Assembly (NCBI RefSeq): GCF_004115925.1
Contig: NZ_SDDX01000019.1
Span: forward strand, 124,001-188,000
Direction of reading: 5' to 3'
DNA from: Lelliottia nimipressuralis
Lineage (GTDB): Bacteria > Pseudomonadota > Gammaproteobacteria > Enterobacterales > Enterobacteriaceae
Length of the DNA: 64,000 nucleotides
In this document: positions 1 through 7,333 of the stretch, in pieces
How the letters are laid out: each line of letters begins with the position of its first letter
How positions within the stretch are numbered: the stretch's first letter is position 1
The notes under the pieces: generated by a model
Databases searched by the model: none
Told to the model about the DNA's origin: nothing
Seen by the model: only the letters and a program-made list of their open reading frames with translations
Position numbers and translations under genes: made by a program

Positions 1-1428
1 GTCGCCCCAGGTCAGCAGCGGCAGCGATTTGCGCAGAGCGATCAGCGACTGATAGGTATAAAACACGGAGTCGGGATCGCTGAGCGCCGCGTCAACGTTG
101 AGGGTTGCGACGTTATCGCACAGATCGATCCACGGCTCGCCGGTGGTAAAACCGCCGTTCGGGGTGGCATCCCACTGCATCGGCGTGCGGCTGTTGTCGC
201 GGGATTTACTCGCCAGAATCGCCAGAAGTTCCTCTGCATCGCGCCCCTTTGCCCGCTGTTCGGCGAACATGTTGTGGCTCTCAACATCGCGATAATCGGT
301 GATACGGACGAAGTGCGGGTTGGTCATGCCGATCTCTTCCCCCTGGTAGATGTACGGCGTGCCCTGCATGCCGTGCAGCACCATTGCCAGCATTTTGGCG
401 GAGGTGGTGCGGTATTCCCCCTCGTCGCCAAAGCGCGAAACGATGCGCGGCTGATCGTGGTTACACCAGAACAGAGCGTTCCACGCAACGCCATGCATCC
501 CTTGCTGCCAGTGGCTGAACAGGGTTTTCAGCGCCACGTAATCGGGCTTCGCGAGTGTCCACTTTTCGCCGTTCGGGTAATCGACTTTCAGGTGATGGAA
601 GTTAAAGGTCATCGACAGTTCGCGCCCGTCGAGCGCGGCGTATTGCTGGCAATTTTCCAGCGAGGTGGAGGACATCTCGCCCACGGTCATCAGGTTGCGC
701 GGGGTGAACACATCCCGGCTCATCTCCTGCAAATATTCATGGGCGCGCGGGCCGTCAGTATAGAAACGGCGGCCATCGCCGAGGTTATCGTCCGGGAAAT
801 CCTGGTCCTTGGAGATCAGGTTAATCACGTCGAGACGCAGGCCGTCCACGCCGCGATCGGCCCAGAACTCGCACACTTTTTTCAGCTCGCTGCGGACCTG
901 CGGGTTTTCCCAGTTCAGATCCGCCTGCTCGGGGGCGAAAAGGTGCAGATAATACTGCTCACTCTCGGCGTGCCAGCGCCAGGCGTTGCCACCAAATTTG
1001 GAGCGCCAGTTGTTCGGCAGCGCGTCCGGCGTACCGTCACGCCAGATATAGAACTCACGGTACGGGCTCTCTTTATTGAGAGATTCGCGGAACCACGCGT
1101 GCTGCGTGGAGGTGTGGTTGAGCACCATGTCGAGCACCAGACGGATGCCGCGCGCATGGGCCTGTTTCACCAGTTCGTCAAAATCATCCAGCGTGCCGTA
1201 GGCCGGATCGATGGCGGTATAGTTCGCCACGTCGTAGCCGTTATCGATCTGCGGGGAAATATAGAATGGCGTCAGCCAGAGGGCATCCACGCCGAGGGTT
1301 TTCAGGTAGTCCAGACGCTGCGTGACGCCGCGTAAATCACCGGTACCACGTCCGGTGGTGTCCTGAAAACTCTTTGGGTAAATCTGATAGATGACACCGT
1401 TTTGCCACCAGTGCGGAAGGGTATTCAT
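1..1428 (-). CDS. treC: Trehalose-6-phosphate hydrolase (3' end outside window)
   Basis: Cytoplasmic GH13 enzyme that splits trehalose 6-phosphate, delivered by the TreB permease, into glucose and glucose 6-phosphate. The reading frame is open from the ATG at 1428 to the window edge (476 codons). The family is about 550 residues, so roughly 75 C-terminal residues are missing. The N-terminus reads MNTLPHWWQNGVIYQIYPKS, typical of TreC. GH13 catalytic blocks are visible: GLRLDV (nucleophile Asp), TVGEMSS (acid/base Glu) and NHDQPR (stabilising Asp). It lies 51 bases downstream of treB in the same orientation, so it is probably cotranscribed and controlled by TreR. Long plus-strand open frames over this gene are antisense shadows. 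Confidence 0.96.
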   Translation of the reverse strand, partial: MNTLPHWWQNGVIYQIYPKSFQDTTGRGTGDLRGVTQRLDYLKTLGVDALWLTPFYISPQIDNGYDVANYTAIDPAYGTLDDFDELVKQAHARGIRLVLDMVLNHTSTQHAWFRESLNKESPYREFYIWRDGTPDALPNNWRSKFGGNAWRWHAESEQYYLHLFAPEQADLNWENPQVRSELKKVCEFWADRGVDGLRLDVINLISKDQDFPDDNLGDGRRFYTDGPRAHEYLQEMSRDVFTPRNLMTVGEMSSTSLENCQQYAALDGRELSMTFNFHHLKVDYPNGEKWTLAKPDYVALKTLFSHWQQGMHGVAWNALFWCNHDQPRIVSRFGDEGEYRTTSAKMLAMVLHGMQGTPYIYQGEEIGMTNPHFVRITDYRDVESHNMFAEQRAKGRDAEELLAILASKSRDNSRTPMQWDATPNGGFTTGEPWIDLCDNVATLNVDAALSDPDSVFYTYQSLIALRKSLPLLTWGD

Positions 1429-1451
1429 AATGCGTTCCTGCAAATGCGAAG

Positions 1452-1469
1452 GGGCGCAACTGCGCCCCG
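1452..1469. other. treB-treC intergenic hairpin
   Basis: Inverted repeat GGGGCGC/GCGCCCC with a 4-base loop in the 51-base gap between treB and treC. There is no U-run after it, so an mRNA-stability or partial-attenuation role is likelier than full termination. The role is inferred. Confidence 0.5.
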
Positions 1470-1479
1470 AAAGAAGACG

Positions 1480-2901
1480 TTAAACAATCTGCAGCGTGCC
1501 CTGACGGAACTTGCGCTGATAGATAACCGTGGTCAGCGCCATCGGGACGATAATCGCCACCGCCATGGCCAGGGCGAACACCTGCCAGTAGGACGGCTGA
1601 ATAGAGAGGATACCCGGCAGGCCACCGACGCCGATGCCGTTCGCCATCACGCCGTTCAGCCCACACAGCAGCCCCGCCAGGCCTGAGCCGATCATCGCGC
1701 ACAGCATCGGGAAGCGGTATTTCAGGTTGATACCGTACATCGCCGGTTCGGTCACGCCGAGATAGGCGGAGATGGCTGCCGGCACCGAGATTTCACGCTC
1801 GTTGTGTTTACGGCTGACCAGGATAATCCCAGTGACCGCCGACGCCTGAGCAATGTTCGACAGGGCGATAATCGGCCAGACCGGCGTACCGCCGAGGCTT
1901 TGAATCATCTGCATGTCGATGGCGAGCGTAGTCTGATGCACACCGGTAATCACCAGCGGCGCATAGAGGAAGCCAAACAGCGCAGCGCCAATCGGGGCGA
2001 AGCTGCCGGTCATCAGGTGACGCACCGCGAAGGCCACGCCATCGCCAATCATGCGGCCAAACGGACCGATAAACGCATGGGCGAGGAACACGGCCAGAAT
2101 CAGCGAGCAGACCGGCACGACCACCAGATAGAGGTAATCCGGGACGATCCGTTTCAGGCGCGTCTCAATAAAGCCGAGTGCGAGACCGGCCAGCAGGGCG
2201 GGAATAACCTGCGCCTGATAACCCACTTTAGCGATGGTAAACAGGCCGAAGTTCCACACTTCCGGCACCTGTTGGCCAAGTAAGTAAGCGTTCATTAACT
2301 GCGGAGAGACCAGCGTTACGCCGAGCACGATGCCGAGAATCGGCGTGCCGCCCATTTTACGCACCGCCGACCAGCAGATCCCGACCGGCAGATAGAAGAA
2401 GATCGCCTCGCCAATCAGCCACAGGAAGTCATAGATGCTCTGCAGCGCGGGGTAAAGCTGCGCCAGGGTTTTGCCGTCGCTCATTGGCACGTCGCCAATC
2501 ACGTTGCGGAAACCGAGGATCAGACCTCCGCTGATCAGCGCTGGCAGCAGCGGGAAGAAGATTTCCGCGAAGTGGGAGATCAGCTGCTCGTGCCATTTCA
2601 TATTCTGGCGCGCCGCTTTCTTGGCCTGCTCTTTATCTGCCGACGAATGCCCGGTGGTCGCCAGCAGCGCGTGATAGTAATCACCCACTTCTGTGCCAAT
2701 CACCACCTGGAATTGCCCGGCGTTGGTAAAGCAGCCTTTGACCATCGACAGCTCTTCGATAGCCTTCGGATTGGCTTTGGCCGGATCGTTCAGCACAAAA
2801 CGCAGACGGGTAATGCAGTGGCTGACGGTGGCGATATTCTCGCGTCCCCCAACCAGAACGATCAACTGGTCGATATCAGTTTGTTTAACTTTGCTCATCA
2901 T
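1480..2901 (-). CDS. treB: PTS trehalose transporter, EIIBC component
   Basis: Inner-membrane phosphotransferase permease that imports trehalose and phosphorylates it to trehalose 6-phosphate. At 473 residues it has the usual length. The EIIB domain comes first, with the phosphocysteine at Cys29 in the motif SHCITRLRF. A linker is followed by the hydrophobic EIIC domain (about 110-460) with the GITEP-like motif LGVTEPAMYGI. No EIIA domain is present; in E. coli EIIA-Glc (Crr) serves TreB. It starts ATG-ATG at 2901 and is followed by treC. The TreR operator lies about 70 bases upstream. Confidence 0.97.
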   Translation of the reverse strand: MMSKVKQTDIDQLIVLVGGRENIATVSHCITRLRFVLNDPAKANPKAIEELSMVKGCFTNAGQFQVVIGTEVGDYYHALLATTGHSSADKEQAKKAARQNMKWHEQLISHFAEIFFPLLPALISGGLILGFRNVIGDVPMSDGKTLAQLYPALQSIYDFLWLIGEAIFFYLPVGICWSAVRKMGGTPILGIVLGVTLVSPQLMNAYLLGQQVPEVWNFGLFTIAKVGYQAQVIPALLAGLALGFIETRLKRIVPDYLYLVVVPVCSLILAVFLAHAFIGPFGRMIGDGVAFAVRHLMTGSFAPIGAALFGFLYAPLVITGVHQTTLAIDMQMIQSLGGTPVWPIIALSNIAQASAVTGIILVSRKHNEREISVPAAISAYLGVTEPAMYGINLKYRFPMLCAMIGSGLAGLLCGLNGVMANGIGVGGLPGILSIQPSYWQVFALAMAVAIIVPMALTTVIYQRKFRQGTLQIV

Positions 2902-2972
2902 GAAGCCTCATGACAGATGTGGAGGGTAATGACCTGGACGCAAGCCTACTCTTTGAGCGAGACGCTGAAAAT

Positions 2973-2984
2973 GGGAACGTTCCC
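2973..2984. promoter_or_regulatory. TreR operator (palindrome)
   Basis: The perfect palindrome GGGAACGTTCCC lies between treB (start 2901) and treR (end 3024). It has the LacI-family central CG symmetry and matches the type of site bound by TreR upstream of treBC. It would repress treBC when trehalose 6-phosphate is absent. Confidence 0.8.
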
Positions 2985-3023
2985 GAAATTGGGTGAGGAT
3001 CACAATAATCCGTTTTCGGAGGG

Positions 3024-3971
3024 TTAAGAAATATGGGCGGGGATAACGATTTGGCGTGGTTCAGAGCGACCGTTTATCTGCTCAATCAGCTGCATCGCCG
3101 CCTGACGGCCCGCTTCGGCGTAGCCCGGATCGACGGTGACAATCTCCGGATGCAGGAACTTCATCAGCGGTGTGCTGCCGACGCTCGCGAGCTGGATAGT
3201 GTCGATGCGCTGCTCCTGCAAATACTTGCTGGCGCCCAGCGCGAGGGTATCTGTGGCGCAGATAAGGGCGGTGGTTTGCGGGGTGAGCACGCTTGCCACC
3301 TGTTCGTAGCCCTGTTTCATTGCCAGACCAGGTAAAGAGGCCACCGCCGGGAGAGCGTGCTGTTTGCAAAACGCGAGATAGGCTTCGTGTCGGCGCTTGC
3401 CGGTGGTGACGTCGCTGTGCGGCACGCCGAGGAAACTGATATGGCGATGGCCCTGCTCGTACAGGCGCTGCATCAGGGTAAGGATCGCCCCTTCGTCGTC
3501 GTAGCAGACGGAGGCAAAGCCGCTGGCGTCGCGCGCCAGCAGCACCAGCGAGGCCTGCCAGGGTTTCAGAATTTCATCCTGAATGCCGGTAAACCCAAAC
3601 AGCACCACGCCGTCGATATTGCGTCGTTGCAGCATCCCAAGATGCTCTTCCACCAGCTGAGGCGAGAACTGGCTCTCCATCATGATCGGATCGTAACCTT
3701 GCTCGTAAAAGGCGGGGAGCATGGTTTGCACCGCCAGATTTTCCGACAGGGAATCGAGACGCGAAACAATAATGGCGACCACTTTGTCGCTCTGTCCGCG
3801 CATGGCGCGCGCGGAACGGGAAGGAGAAAAACCGTGCTGATTCATCACCGCCTCGACGCGCTCGCGCGTGCGTTCACTGACGCCACTTTCGTTGTTCAGT
3901 ACGCGCGACACGGTGGATTTCCCCACGCCGCTTAAACGGGCGATGTCTTTAATGGTCAGGCGATTCTGCAT
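3024..3971 (-). CDS. treR: Trehalose operon repressor (LacI family)
   Basis: DNA-binding repressor of treBC; trehalose 6-phosphate is the inducer in E. coli. The protein has 315 residues. The N-terminal helix-turn-helix is RLTIKDIARLSGVGKSTVSR, followed by the hinge helix (SRSARAMRG) and a periplasmic-binding-protein-like effector domain from about residue 60. It lies upstream of treB on the same strand with its own promoter region before mgtA, the standard enterobacterial order. Confidence 0.96.
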   Translation of the reverse strand: MQNRLTIKDIARLSGVGKSTVSRVLNNESGVSERTRERVEAVMNQHGFSPSRSARAMRGQSDKVVAIIVSRLDSLSENLAVQTMLPAFYEQGYDPIMMESQFSPQLVEEHLGMLQRRNIDGVVLFGFTGIQDEILKPWQASLVLLARDASGFASVCYDDEGAILTLMQRLYEQGHRHISFLGVPHSDVTTGKRRHEAYLAFCKQHALPAVASLPGLAMKQGYEQVASVLTPQTTALICATDTLALGASKYLQEQRIDTIQLASVGSTPLMKFLHPEIVTVDPGYAEAGRQAAMQLIEQINGRSEPRQIVIPAHIS

Positions 3972-4045
3972 CCTTTATTCCCTGTAACAGCATGGTCGTC
4001 AATTGAGACTACTGCTTACGATTTAATTCGCAATGAGCAAAGTCT

Positions 4046-4080
4046 GGTATATGTACGGTTTAAATCTGCGGGCGTATCAT
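4046..4080 (+). promoter_or_regulatory. PhoP box and -10 of the mgtA promoter
   Basis: Two direct half-sites, GGTATA (4046-4051) and GGTTTA (4057-4062), are separated by 5 bases. This is the PhoP-box arrangement. The second half-site ends 12 bases before a good -10 hexamer, TATCAT (4075-4080). Transcription would begin near 4087, giving a leader of about 340 bases. This matches PhoP/PhoQ low-Mg2+ control of mgtA in E. coli and Salmonella. Confidence 0.75.
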
Positions 4081-4086
4081 ACCGCC

Positions 4087-4428
4087 CGAACCGCCACTAA
4101 CGGTATGGTTAAAACCCATAACTGCGCGGTGATAACCCCTTTTTTCACTTACCGGAGGCCGTATGGATCCCGATCCCACCCCTCTCCAGTCATGGAGACT
4201 GAGTCCTTTCCGGTAAGCCAGCCTTTTCGCTGTCTCACCGGTGATGTGTGAGGCAGTGACGTTACCCGTCCTATTTCAAGCTGCATATGCGTTGGCTATG
4301 CGCCGGCATACAGCCTGAAAGAGTGGGGTAAAAAATTCTGCTTTGAAAATTTAAGTGCCCTTCAGGTACCGCCTTGCTGTGCCTGAAGTTAACACTGCGT
4401 CCGCCTTTGCGGATGCGGGGGGCTTACT
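4087..4428 (+). promoter_or_regulatory. mgtA Mg2+/proline-sensing leader
   Basis: Long GC-structured 5' leader between the PhoP-type promoter and the mgtA start, containing the mgtL peptide gene. In Salmonella this leader senses Mg2+ and proline/arginine and sets elongation into mgtA through alternative stem-loops and Rho. The position, length and peptide are seen; the mechanism is taken from the family. Confidence 0.7.
4163..4216 (+). CDS. mgtL: MgtL leader peptide (17 aa)
   Basis: A 17-codon frame, MDPDPTPLQSWRLSPFR, inside the mgtA leader. The Salmonella/E. coli peptide is [17 protein letters not shown]. The length, the first eight positions and the ending FR are shared or nearly so. Slow translation of its proline codons when proline-tRNA or Mg2+ is limiting favours mgtA transcription. 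It has four prolines (positions 3, 5, 7 and 15); the fourth has moved from position 9. A GGAGG-type ribosome site lies just upstream. Confidence 0.88.
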   Translation: MDPDPTPLQSWRLSPFR

Positions 4429-7137
4429 ATGCTGAAAAATATCACCCAGCAGCTGCTTGCGCAGCTAAACCGCCACCTGCCGCGCCGTCTGGTTCAGCGC
4501 GATCCGCTGCCGAATGCCAAAAACCTGGCAGGCGCTGCCATTCCCTCCACGCTGACGGAGCATTGCCTGAAAGCCGCCGCGATGGACGAAAACGAAGTCT
4601 GGCGCGCCTTCGGCGGTCATCCGGAAGGGCTGAACGCAGCTGAAGTAGAAAAAACGCGCGCCGAGCACGGCGACAACAAAATTCCGGCGCAAAAACCGGC
4701 CCCGTGGTGGGTCCATCTGTGGCTCTGCTACCGCAACCCGTTTAACCTGCTGCTGACGGTGCTGGCGATCATTTCGTATGCCACGGAAGATCTGTTTGCC
4801 GCAGGCGTGATCGCGCTGATGGTGGCGATCTCTACCATGCTCAACTTTATCCAGGAGGCGCGCTCCACCCGCGCGGCGGACGCCCTGAAGGCGATGGTCA
4901 GCAACACCGCCACCGTGCAGCGCGTCATTAACACGAAAGGCGAAAGTGCCTGGCTGGAACTGCCGATCGATCAACTGGTGGTGGGCGATATGATCAAACT
5001 GGCGGCAGGGGACATGATCCCGGCCGATCTGCGCGTGATTCAGGCCCGCGATCTGTTTGTCGCTCAGGCGTCCCTGACCGGGGAATCTCTGCCGGTCGAG
5101 AAAGTGGCGCGCAGCCGCGATCCGCAGCAAACTAATCCGCTCGAAAGCGATACCCTGTGCTTTATGGGCACTACCGTGGTGAGCGGCACCGCGAAGGCTA
5201 TCGTTATCGCCACGGGCGGCAACACCTGGTTTGGTCAGCTTGCCGGGCGTGTGAGCGAGCAGGAAAGCGAGCCAAACGCGTTCCAGAAAGGTATCGGTCG
5301 CGTCAGCATGCTGCTGATCCGCTTTATGATGGTCATGACGCCAATCGTATTGCTGATCAACGGCTACACCAAAGGCGACTGGTGGGAAGCGGCGCTGTTT
5401 GCCCTCTCCGTGGCGGTGGGCTTAACGCCGGAAATGCTGCCGATGATTGTCACCTCCACGCTGGCGCGCGGGGCGGTGAAACTCTCCCGTCAGAAAGTGA
5501 TTGTGAAACACCTCGACGCCATTCAGAACTTTGGCGCGATGGATATCCTCTGCACCGATAAAACCGGCACCCTGACTCAGGATAAAATTGTGCTGGAGAA
5601 TCATACGGATATCTCCGGTAAAGTCAGCGAGCGCGTGCTGCAAACCGCGTGGCTGAACAGCCATTACCAGACCGGGCTGAAAAACCTGCTGGATGTCGCC
5701 GTGCTGGAAGGGGTGGATGAAGATTCTGCGCGCGCGCTCTCAACGCGCTGGCAAAAAGTGGATGAGATCCCGTTCGACTTCGAGCGTCGCCGCATGTCGG
5801 TGGTGGTGAGTGAGCAGGCGAATGTGCATCAGCTGATCTGCAAAGGGGCGTTGCAGGAGATCCTGAATGTTTCAACGCAGGTGCGTCATAACGGTGAAAT
5901 TGTGCCGCTGGACGACACCATGCTGCGCCGCATCAAGCGTGTGACAGATAACCTGAACCGTCAGGGACTGCGCGTCGTGGCGGTGGCCAGCAAATTCCTG
6001 CCGGGGCGCGAAGGGGATTACCATCGCCTTGATGAGTCGGATCTGATCCTCGAAGGGTACATCGCCTTCCTCGATCCACCGAAAGAGACGACGGCACCGG
6101 CGCTGAAAGCGCTGAAAGCCAGCGGCATTACCGTCAAAATTCTTACCGGCGACAGCGAGCTGGTGGCGGCGAAAGTGTGTCATGAAGTGGGGCTGGATGC
6201 GGGTGTGATTGTCACGGGCAGCGATATTGAAACGCTCTCTGACGATGAACTGGCACAGCTTGCCAAAACCACCACGCTGTTTGCGCGCCTGACGCCAATG
6301 CACAAAGAGCGCATTGTGACGCTGCTTAAGCGCGAAGGGCACGTAGTTGGCTTTATGGGCGATGGTATCAACGATGCGCCTGCGCTGCGCGCGGCGGATA
6401 TCGGGATTTCCGTCGACGGCGCGGTGGATATTGCGCGCGAAGCGGCCGATATTATTCTGCTGGAAAAGAGCCTGATGGTGCTGGAGCAGGGCGTGATCGA
6501 AGGGCGCCGTACCTTTGCCAACATGCTGAAATACATCAAAATGACCGCCAGCTCTAACTTCGGTAACGTCTTCAGCGTGCTGGTGGCGAGCGCATTTCTG
6601 CCGTTCCTGCCGATGCTGCCGCTGCACCTGCTGATTCAGAACCTGATGTACGACGTCTCCCAGGTGGCGATCCCGTTTGATAACGTCGACGACGAGCAGA
6701 TCCAAAAGCCGCAGCGCTGGAATCCGTCTGATCTGGGCCGCTTCATGCTGTTCTTTGGCCCGATCAGCTCGATCTTCGACATTCTGACCTTCTGCCTGAT
6801 GTGGTTCGTGTTCCACGCCAACACGCCAGAACATCAGACTTTGTTCCAGTCCGGCTGGTTCGTGGTCGGGCTGCTGTCGCAGACGCTGATTGTGCATATG
6901 ATCCGCACGCGCCGTATTCCGTTCTTCCAGAGCCGCGCCGCCTGGCCGCTGATCATCATGACCGGCGTGGTGATGGTGCTGGGGATCGCGCTGCCGTTCT
7001 CACCGCTGGCAAGCTACCTGAACCTGCAGGCGCTGCCGCTGAGCTATTTCCCATGGCTGGTGGCAATTCTGGCGGGCTACATGGTGCTGACGCAGATGGT
7101 GAAAGGGTTCTATAGCCGTCGTTACGGCTGGCAGTAA
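4429..7137 (+). CDS. mgtA: Magnesium-transporting P-type ATPase
   Basis: Inner-membrane P3B ATPase importing Mg2+ when Mg2+ is scarce. The 902-residue length is normal. Visible motifs in order: actuator loop SLTGESLPVEK, phosphorylation motif CTDKTGTLT with Asp377, nucleotide-binding KGALQEIL, hinge GDGINDAP, and C-terminal membrane helices ending in YSRRYGWQ. It starts at the ATG at 4429 after the leader. Control is predicted by PhoP and by the leader with MgtL. Confidence 0.97.
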   Translation: MLKNITQQLLAQLNRHLPRRLVQRDPLPNAKNLAGAAIPSTLTEHCLKAAAMDENEVWRAFGGHPEGLNAAEVEKTRAEHGDNKIPAQKPAPWWVHLWLCYRNPFNLLLTVLAIISYATEDLFAAGVIALMVAISTMLNFIQEARSTRAADALKAMVSNTATVQRVINTKGESAWLELPIDQLVVGDMIKLAAGDMIPADLRVIQARDLFVAQASLTGESLPVEKVARSRDPQQTNPLESDTLCFMGTTVVSGTAKAIVIATGGNTWFGQLAGRVSEQESEPNAFQKGIGRVSMLLIRFMMVMTPIVLLINGYTKGDWWEAALFALSVAVGLTPEMLPMIVTSTLARGAVKLSRQKVIVKHLDAIQNFGAMDILCTDKTGTLTQDKIVLENHTDISGKVSERVLQTAWLNSHYQTGLKNLLDVAVLEGVDEDSARALSTRWQKVDEIPFDFERRRMSVVVSEQANVHQLICKGALQEILNVSTQVRHNGEIVPLDDTMLRRIKRVTDNLNRQGLRVVAVASKFLPGREGDYHRLDESDLILEGYIAFLDPPKETTAPALKALKASGITVKILTGDSELVAAKVCHEVGLDAGVIVTGSDIETLSDDELAQLAKTTTLFARLTPMHKERIVTLLKREGHVVGFMGDGINDAPALRAADIGISVDGAVDIAREAADIILLEKSLMVLEQGVIEGRRTFANMLKYIKMTASSNFGNVFSVLVASAFLPFLPMLPLHLLIQNLMYDVSQVAIPFDNVDDEQIQKPQRWNPSDLGRFMLFFGPISSIFDILTFCLMWFVFHANTPEHQTLFQSGWFVVGLLSQTLIVHMIRTRRIPFFQSRAAWPLIIMTGVVMVLGIALPFSPLASYLNLQALPLSYFPWLVAILAGYMVLTQMVKGFYSRRYGWQ

Positions 7138-7144
7138 ATCTCAT

Positions 7145-7205
7145 GCCCGGCACCGCCGGGCCTAGGTTCCAAATCTGCCGGGTAAGGTGTCGTCGCCGCC
7201 CGGCA
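7145..7205. repeat. mgtA terminator hairpin plus REP-like element
   Basis: A 7-bp GC hairpin, GCCCGGC/GCCGGGC (7145-7161), follows the mgtA stop. A second imperfect palindrome of REP type (7176-7205, TGCCGGGT...GCCCGGCA) comes next. Together they form a small BIME-like structure that probably ends the mgtA transcript or protects its 3' end. Confidence 0.6.
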
Positions 7206-7333
7206 AAATAGCCTTCCTCCCAAATTCCACAACCTGTGATCCCCGTCATGCACTTTGCTTGACGACAATTTGTACGCATGTTAACAAAATGTTTTGTCTG
7301 TTTTTGGCCCGTCAAATTCTGATAAGGAACATT

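Noticed and set aside
274..1335. 353-codon plus-strand open frame
   Set aside because: It is antisense to treC, whose protein matches GH13 motifs; composition (His/Arg/Val-rich) is that of a shadow frame.
5872..6897. 341-codon minus-strand open frame inside mgtA
   Set aside because: Shadow of the high-GC mgtA frame; His/Gln/Arg-rich with no recognised motif.
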